Shown: positions 57,239-64,000 of the stretch, piece by piece
How positions within the stretch are numbered: the first letter of the stretch is position 1
Layout of the letters: each line of letters starts with the position of its first letter
From: Capronia americana
Lineage: Eukaryota; Ascomycota; Eurotiomycetes; Chaetothyriales; Herpotrichiellaceae
DNA: 64,000 bases
Direction: 5' to 3'
Assembly (NCBI GenBank): GCA_016110215.1
Contig: JADWQD010000022.1
Location: 124,001-188,000 of the forward strand
Made by a program: the position numbers and the translations under genes
The notes under the pieces: generated by a model
Seen by the model: only the letters and a program-made list of their open reading frames with translations
Told to the model about the DNA's origin: nothing
Database searches by the model: none

Positions 57239-57997
57239 AGGAAGTTGCGCATTTTAAGCGAGACGGAACTGTAGGATATTCAACTAGTAAAACGGATCGA
57301 GCGACGAGCGCAGATTGTTCGCCTCGTCCTACCCCGGCTCTCGGAAGTAGCATGTATAGCTCACACATACTGTGTACGTTGATAGTGCAGCTTGTGGTCG
57401 TCACAGTGTACGAACAGAATGGGCTCAGTTGGCCACCTCAAGGCCACCTCAATCTCTACACTGGCCCCCCAGATGCTTGAAGTTTACGGTCCTCGCACTT
57501 ACAGTAGGGCGCAGGCTGCAAATGGGAAATAGCATGTGGTATTGTCAGAATAATATGTAAAAGAATTATGAATACAGGAAGACCAGTCCCAGCTTCCAAT
57601 TGCCCAATTGCCCAATCGCCAGTTACCAGTCGCCAGTCGTTAGTTAATCGCAATCGCAATCGCCAACCGCAAGGCCATACAGGCAAACCCAGCGCAACTG
57701 CCATTTCTCCCATCGCTCGTCCATCAGCTGTCTCGTCAGTCATCACTCCTGAGTCACCAAGTGTCGGCAGCACTCGAGTCGTCATTTCATTCTTTCTGCC
57801 AAGGGGCGGGAAAGTACAAGAACGCCAGGTAGAAGGGGTGTACGGAGGACTTAGGTCGGTGAGATCCGTTGAATTCAGCCCTGTACGCCGGTAGGTAACC
57901 AATAGATGATATTGACAATCAGTTGAAGGTTAGGCAAACCACCGGATTGTGCTTCACAGTGACTTCACTTCACTCTTGCCTCACTTCTCACCTCACC
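57239..57997. repeat. Intergenic stretch with short tandem repeats
   Basis: No supported gene. From about 57597 to 57667 there are runs of CAATTGCC/CAGTYRCCAGTCGCC and CAATCG units, and CTCAC units run from about 57985 into the end of the next gene at 58010. Confidence 0.5.
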
Positions 57998-60891
57998 TCA
58001 CCTCACCTCAAAGGCGGGGAAGACCATCCGGTCACGCAGGTTGACCTTAATCTCGAAGATGCCCTCTTCAGTCCCGGCATACCTGAATCAATTTTATTAG
58101 CATAGTCATTCCCACCGCTTGGAGTGATGAGCACTTACAAGAACTGCCCGTCCGGACTGAACCCGATCCCAGTGGTGCCTACCTCGGGGCTAGCTACATC
58201 CACATCCACTCCACCTGCCACTCCCACGGCGCCTCGACTTCCAGACGCTCCAGCGCCCAAAATCCGATGCAACGCCGCCCCCGCCCCCGGCGGCATCCAG
58301 TTGCCATTCGCGTCGAGCGAGCGGTTCCCAGACATGCCGCTTAGGAACATCATGCGCGCAAGGCGCATATCTGCATCCGGCACGCGACCTGCGAGTCCGG
58401 AGACGCGGAGTATGTCGACCTGACGGGCACCAGCAGGGCCGCGGGTGGCAGAATTTGGGGTTGGGGAATCTCTGGGTTGGGATGCAGTTGGATTGCTAAC
58501 TGAGGGGCGGTTGATGAGTTCGGGTTCTCGCAATGCTGTACGCGGAGATGCAGTGCTGGGTCGAGTGGAGTCGTTGGCAGTGGTGCCAGTCTGTGATGGG
58601 TGATTTTCTGCGGCATCCTGAGTGCGTGAACGGGTGGTTTCTTCGGTACCCATTTCCCGTCGGATGGCGTTCTCGAGAGCTTGAATGTCAATGGCGGCCT
58701 GTGCGACCTGTCGTTGTAGGGTCTCGATATGTGCTCCCCGGTCACGGCGCGATTCAGTATATTCCGTGAGGACGTTGTTGATGCTGGATAAGCGAACACT
58801 GATGGTGGGGAGCGTCGTTGTCCAGGCTGAAGAGGGATTTGCAGTGCTACTCGCTGGATTGCTGGTCAAGATCCTATCTCTCTCGGCCTCCAGTCTTCGC
58901 GAGTAATTTGTGGCAGTTCTTAATTCGCTCCGCAACTCTTCGGCCCGCTGATTCAAGTAATGCTGCTCGTGTGCGAGTTGTCTTTGCAGAACCCGCTCGA
59001 GTGAGGCCCCAATACGAGCATTCGTCTCTCTTGCAGCCGCAGGGTCCAGCTGATTAGAGGAGTTTTCCACGAGTAAACGCTGTTGTGTCTCAAGCTCCCT
59101 TCGAAGCAGGAGTAACAGTTCTCTTTCGTCAGCAAGCTGCTGTTCAAGCCGATTACCCAGCTGTCCCTCAGCTCCCAAGGCGGCTTCGATCCTAGCAAGA
59201 TCCACGCGAGGGCCGTTGTTTGTGTCTCTCGCTGATTCGAGTGCCGTTTGAATAAGCCGCAAGGGATCGTTTGGTGGAACATTGGAGGACACCGGTCGCG
59301 ATGTCGCGCCCGCCGCAAACGGAGTCAAGTCGTCCCTGGACAACACTGGTAATTCATCATCACTCATGCGACCCGGAGAGGCGGATATTCTGGCCCTGCG
59401 ACCGTCACTGACATCAAGATATCGACCTGCATTTACAGTTGACTCTGACAGGACCACTGAGGATCTTCTCCGAGGAAGATGGGCTTGAGAACCGGTGGAC
59501 CGTCCTGTATTTGGTGACTGCGGAGAGGCATTGGAGGGTATTCTACTCGCAAACCAGCGTGGTGAAGAAGTATAGTTGATACTGTATGGGCGTGCTGGGG
59601 CTTGTTCGACGTCGTCCATTGTCGTTTCGAGGGCTTCGGTGACGGATCGTTCTCGGGCATCCAGATCCAAGCCTCGGTAGCTGATCAAATCTTGTCGGCT
59701 ATACCGTCTTGCAGGTTCAGTCGGAAAGTCATCGATACTGAGTTCCCCATCTAGTTCTCTTGTTGAAGACAAGCCGCGCATGGCTCTCAGCCGGGTGAGG
59801 TGCTGTTGCTTGATTTTCTCCTTGTGACTAATGTTGCGGTACGACATAGGTGTGCCATCCTCAAGCTGAATTTCTTCGGCTTTTAGAGGGTCAAGCTCTA
59901 ATATCTGCCGCCGCACACAGGCCCGTCTCACATCTGCAATACCAATTCTTCCGTGATCTTCTGCCCAGACCAGGAGATCCCACGGCGCTGGAGAAAAGGC
60001 CATGGATCTAACACATCCGAACAAAGCTGGTCGGGATGATCTGAAGCTACAGATAACGGAAGATTCTCCAAGATCCTCATTCTTGCGCAAATGTTGCATG
60101 TCGAAAATGGAGATTGAGCCGCCTTGCGATGACGCTGCACACAGGTGTCCAGAGGGGGAGAATGTGACTGCAAAGCTGTAATCATCGTAGACCGGGTCAC
60201 CTGTTGGCACTTGAGGATCTGCAAGCATATCCCACTCGTATTTGGCATACCGTCCGCAAGACCCGTCAATAATATCAGGGTCCTGGTACAACCGGCGTTC
60301 ATAGAAGTACACACGGTCCGAGTCGCCAACAGCAGCAACGATGCTGGAATCCGGTGACATAGCCGCAAAGTTCATAGGCACGGTGTGAGACAGGGTGGTC
60401 AGCACCTCCCTCTGCGCAAGAGAGTATATCTTGACCGTCTTGTCATTGTTGCTGATGAGGACAACGGGCTCGTCAGGTGTCCTTCCATGGTTCAGAATGG
60501 TATGGATGCTCATGGAGTTCACTATTTCTCCGCCGAGCAGGTCATGGTTGAAGTCATGGCCAAAACATATTGGCCGATCATGCTCATCCTTCTCGACCTT
60601 GATGAAAGCGCAGTCTCCATTTTGTTCTCCGCCGACACATACCCAGCCTAGGCCGGCAGCTAGACATCTCGTGTCGAAAGGGACAGTCGCTACCAGCGAG
60701 TTTTGGCGGCTTGTGAGGTCGAGAGCGTAGACATCCCTGAAGGATACGTAGTAGATCAGGTCTTTCTCTGCGGAGCTGATGAGATGACGCAACTGGTGAT
60801 GGGCAACCTGGATCTTCGTAGGGTAGAATTTAGAATGTGCAGCCAGTTTCTCGGTAGGAGTCAGCCATAATTCGCGATTAGCTTTGGTCAT
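57998..60891 (-). CDS. Large WD40-repeat protein with C-terminal coiled coil (945 aa)
   Basis: Two exons on the minus strand, 60891-58139 and 58082-57998. The short second exon completes the frame after SPDGQFL with YAGTEEGIFEIKVNLRDRMV and stops at TGA 57998-58000. Residues about 30-340 form a beta-propeller-like region: LIYYVSFRDVYALDLTSRQ, DKTVKIYSLAQREVL, AVTFSPSGHLCAASSQGGSI and SMAFSPAPWDLLVWAEDHGR. The last of these resembles the DUF2415 segment. The middle is Ser/Arg-rich and disordered. Residues about 560-760 are Glu/Arg/Leu-rich and predicted coiled coil (ELLLLLRRELETQQRLLVE). It looks like a conserved filamentous-fungal protein of unknown function, probably a scaffold. Confidence 0.85.
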
Positions 60892-61222
60892 GGCGCGACG
60901 GAGGCTGTGCGGCCTAGGATTTGAGACTCATCTCCCGCAAAAGAGGGAGATGAGACGATCGGAAGCGGAGATGGTAGGATGGCGGCGAGCCTACACAGGA
61001 GGGAGGTGTCCTTGCCACGGCTAGGGCTTTCAATGCCGGTGGTAATAGAAGCTAATTCCTTTCTTTGTGTCAATGAGATCAGTGTCTGGTTTGCTATTTT
61101 CTCATTTCACAATTCTATGACATTGAACTCTAAGTACCGCAATGCGGCCCGTGGACAAGGCTGAGAACTGCTCCCGACGAGGCTGTCACTCCAAAAACAG
61201 CAGGTCGACCGAGGCGCGAAGT

Positions 61223-61252
61223 GTTCCTCGAGATTCTGCGAGAAAATCTTCC
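61223..61252 (+). promoter_or_regulatory. Candidate heat-shock element (gap/step type) upstream of ssc1
   Basis: TTC triplets at 61224, 61234 and 61249 are spaced 10 and 15 bp, that is, multiples of the 5-bp HSE unit. The intervening GAA units are degenerate (CGA, CGA, AAA). It lies about 165 bp upstream of the mitochondrial Hsp70 ATG. Hsf1-type factors tolerate such gapped sites, but the match is weak. Confidence 0.3.
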
Positions 61253-61416
61253 ATTGCGTCCTTCATTGCGTCCTGATCTCATCTACTCTTCATCGCATTC
61301 TCCGATTCCTTCATCCTCAATCCTACCCTTCGCGTCTGTACTTCCTGTACTTGTGCACTATCTCGTACCTCTCCCTTCTTCGCTGTGTGCTTTGTTCAAT
61401 TGTCAATTGAGCAATC

Positions 61417-63495
61417 ATGATTGCCTCAAAGTTCTCAAGAGCTGTAAGTCCAGCTTCCGCCTCGTTTCCTTTCACTCCCTAACAAATGCACTAGCTTCCT
61501 CGGGCCACTCCCCTTTCTCGCCTCTCACAAATTCGAGCACCTCGCTCGTCTATAATCTCACGATATGCCTCCACCGAAGCACCCGAGTCGACCGAGAAGG
61601 TGAAAGGTCAAGTGATTGGCATTGACTTGGGCACAACGAATTCAGCCGTCGCCATCATGGAAGGCAAGACTCCGAAGATAATAGAGAATGCTGAGGGTAC
61701 CCGAACAACGCCCTCAGTGGTTGCCTTCACCGAAGGTGGCGAGCGTCTAGTCGGAGTTGCCGCCAAGCGACAAGCCGTTGTCAACCCCGAAAACACTCTC
61801 TTCGCAACCAAGCGTCTCATCGGACGAAAATTCTCAGACCCTGAGGTCCAGCGCGACATCAAAGAAGTCCCTTACAAGATCGTCCAACACACAAATGGAG
61901 ACGCGTGGCTGCAAGCACGTGGCGAGAAATACTCGCCTTCTCAAATCGGTGGCATGGTCCTGTCCAAGATGAAGGAGACTGCTGAGGCATATCTCGGCAA
62001 GCCCGTCAAGAACGCCGTCGTCACAGTTCCTGCCTACTTTAACGATATGCAGCGACAAGCCACGAAAGACGCCGGTCAGATCGCCGGCCTGAATGTTCTG
62101 CGGGTGGTCAACGAACCTACTGCAGCTGCGCTTGCCTACGGTCTGGAAAAGGAAGATGATCGCGTGATCGCAGTCTACGATCTCGGTGGTGGTACCTTCG
62201 ATATCTCAGTGCTTGAGATCCAGAAGGGTGTTTTCGAAGTCAAGTCTACCAACGGTGATACTCACTTGGGTGGCGAGGACTTCGACATCACTCTTGTCCG
62301 CCACATCGTTCAGCAATTCAAGAAGGAATCTGGTCTCGATCTCTCAAACGACCGAATGGCTATCCAGCGTATTCGTGAAGCTGCTGAGAAGGCCAAGATT
62401 GAGTTGTCGTCGTCTATCCAGACCGACATCAATCTTCCCTTTATTACCGCAGATGCGTCCGGCCCTAAGCACATCAACATCAAGATGACCCGCGCGCAAC
62501 TCGAGCAAATGGTTGACCCTCTCATCTCCAGGACTATCGAGCCCGTCCGCAAGGCCTTGAAGGATGCCAACCTACAAGCCAAGGACATTCAGGAAATCAT
62601 CCTCGTTGGCGGTATGACTCGTATGCCTAAGGTCACAGAGTCAGTCAAGAGCATCTTCAACCGCGACCCTGCGAAGTCTGTCAACCCTGATGAAGCTGTC
62701 GCCATTGGTGCCGCCATTCAGGGTGCCGTTCTCGCTGGAGAAGTTATGGATGTCCTGCTGCTCGATGTCACCCCTCTCTCGCTCGGCATTGAGACCCTTG
62801 GCGGTGTCTTCACTCGTCTGATCAACCGCAACACCACTATTCCCACCAAGAAGTCGCAGATCTTCTCTACTGCCGCCGATTTCCAGACTGCTGTTGAGAT
62901 CAAGGTCTACCAGGGTGAGCGTGAACTTGTGCGTGACAACAAGTTGCTTGGTAACTTCCAGCTGGTTGGCATCCCACCTGCACACCGCGGCGTTCCTCAG
63001 ATCGAGGTCACCTTCGACATTGATGCCGATTCAATCGTCCATGTTCACGCCAAGGACAAGTCGACCAACAAGGATCAGTCCATCACCATTGCCTCTGGCT
63101 CAGGTCTTTCAGACTCCGAAATCGAGAACATGGTGAACGACGCGGAGAAGTATGGCGCTCAAGACAAGGAGCGCAAGGCTGCTATCGAAGCTGCCAACCG
63201 TGCCGATAGTGTTCTCAACGACACTGAGAAGGCATTGAAGGAGTTTGAAGATAAGCTCGATAAGGCTGAGGCAGACAACATCAAGGAAAAGATCGCCTCG
63301 CTTCGGGAATATGTCGCGAAGAACCAAGCTGGCGAGGGAACTGCCACCGCCGAGGAGATGAAGGCTAAGATCGATGAGCTCCAAACATCAGCCCTCACCC
63401 TCTTCGACAAGATGCACAAGGCTCGCGAAGAGTCATCACAGACTCCTCCCCCAGGCGGCGAGGCTGGCGCGCAAGGTGGCGAGCAGAAGCCTTGA
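61417..63495 (+). CDS. ssc1: Mitochondrial Hsp70 chaperone (Ssc1 type)
   Basis: Two exons, 61417-61443 and 61495-63495, giving 675 aa. The first exon supplies only MIASKFSRA. With exon 2 it forms a basic mitochondrial presequence (LPRATPLSRLSQIRAPRSS, IISRYAST). The nucleotide-binding domain starts at GQVIGIDLGTTNSAVAIMEG; VYDLGGGTFDISVLEIQKG and ILVGGMTRMPKV follow. The linker DVLLLDVTPLSLGIET and the substrate-binding domain with the helical lid come next. The C-terminus is Gly/Gln-rich and lacks EEVD or HDEL, as expected for a matrix protein. By homology it drives protein import with Tim44 and folds matrix proteins. Confidence 0.98.
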
Positions 63496-64000
63496 GGTTG
63501 AAAAGCGTGTTATGCGACTTGTATTTTAATGATATCCCTGTACTCGACTTCTTATTGCCCGGTGGAAGGATGACCCTCACTCGGGGAATCTGCGGATCAT
63601 GGCTGGCAGGCTTCTCTCACTGTGTTTTACTTTGTCTATTTTGGGTGAGGACAAATGCTTACTTGCCACGATGAGGAAAAGCATTGCTGGATCATGATTA
63701 GACATGGGCGAAATGGTTGGAGTGGTGGGAGTGGAGGATTTACCATGACCATGACGCACCATCTCGGCAGAAAGACTGCGACAGCGTTTGATCGAGCAAA
63801 GGTGTCTTGACAAGGACGAAAGATCCAGGGTTGTAATATGTAGATGGATAACTGGGTACACTCGACCTGCTCGCTAAAACGGGCGAGGGGTGCCTTGCGT
63901 GTGAAAATAGAAAAGCGAATCTCTCCTCATGGTCTGCTTCCGTTTCTCGATCAGCGAGTCCCATCACGCTACCGCTTGATATAATATGGATATTACTGCG
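63496..64000. other. 3' flank of ssc1 with no supported gene
   Basis: No convincing coding frame. The minus-strand frames here have no recognisable motif. Confidence 0.4.

Noticed and set aside
57456..57902. 148-codon minus-strand frame
   Set aside because: It runs through short tandem repeats, has repetitive composition and no recognisable domain.
1..64000. CRISPR arrays, bacterial operons, riboswitches or phage genes
   Set aside because: The window is eukaryotic nuclear DNA with introns, and no such structures are visible.

Overview
The window is nuclear DNA from a filamentous ascomycete (Pezizomycotina). Its genes carry short introns of about 45-100 bp with GT...AG ends and CTAAC/CTGAT-like branch sites. 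It contains Zn2Cys6 transcription factors, HET, DUF1996-WSC, NmrA-like and TRI12-type proteins, and fungal versions of prohibitin, QCR8, bL21m and mitochondrial Hsp70. I cannot name the genus from the sequence. Exon joins below were worked out by hand. For most genes the summed exon length is a multiple of three and the joined frame gives a family-like protein.

Layout. 0-1.4 kb: 3' end of an MDC1/PTIP-like tandem BRCT gene. 1.8-4.9 kb: decayed transcription factor and a decayed surface-protein-like ORF. 4.9-9.9 kb: compact group of NmrA-like reductase, Zn2Cys6 regulator and phytanoyl-CoA dioxygenase-like oxygenase. 10-21 kb: gene graveyard (HET remnant, 5'-truncated LINE, two halves of SDR-type genes, an NmrA-like scrap) around one intact Dal5-type MFS transporter. 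21.3-23.8 kb: secreted DUF1996 protein with WSC domains. 25.4-27.9 kb: housekeeping genes PHB1, QCR8 and FAM32A-like. 28.6-29.4 kb: NmrA-like pseudogene.

30.2-55.8 kb is the most interesting part. It reads as a candidate aromatic-compound catabolism or detoxification cluster: Zn2Cys6 regulator, cupin protein, LigB-type extradiol dioxygenase, phenol-hydroxylase-type FAD monooxygenase, a fungal_trans-type regulator with no visible DNA-binding domain, a divergent regulator with both C2H2 and Zn2Cys6 fingers, a CocE/NonD hydrolase, an NmrA-like oxidoreductase, a pisatin-demethylase-like P450 and a TRI12-type efflux transporter. A plausible logic is P450 or flavin hydroxylation of a phenolic, extradiol ring opening, hydrolysis, and export of toxic intermediates, under local regulators. 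Two genes inside this span (a small membrane protein and an inactive aldehyde-dehydrogenase-like protein) look like residents unrelated to the cluster.

56-64 kb returns to housekeeping: mitochondrial ribosomal protein bL21m, a large WD40 protein and mitochondrial Hsp70.
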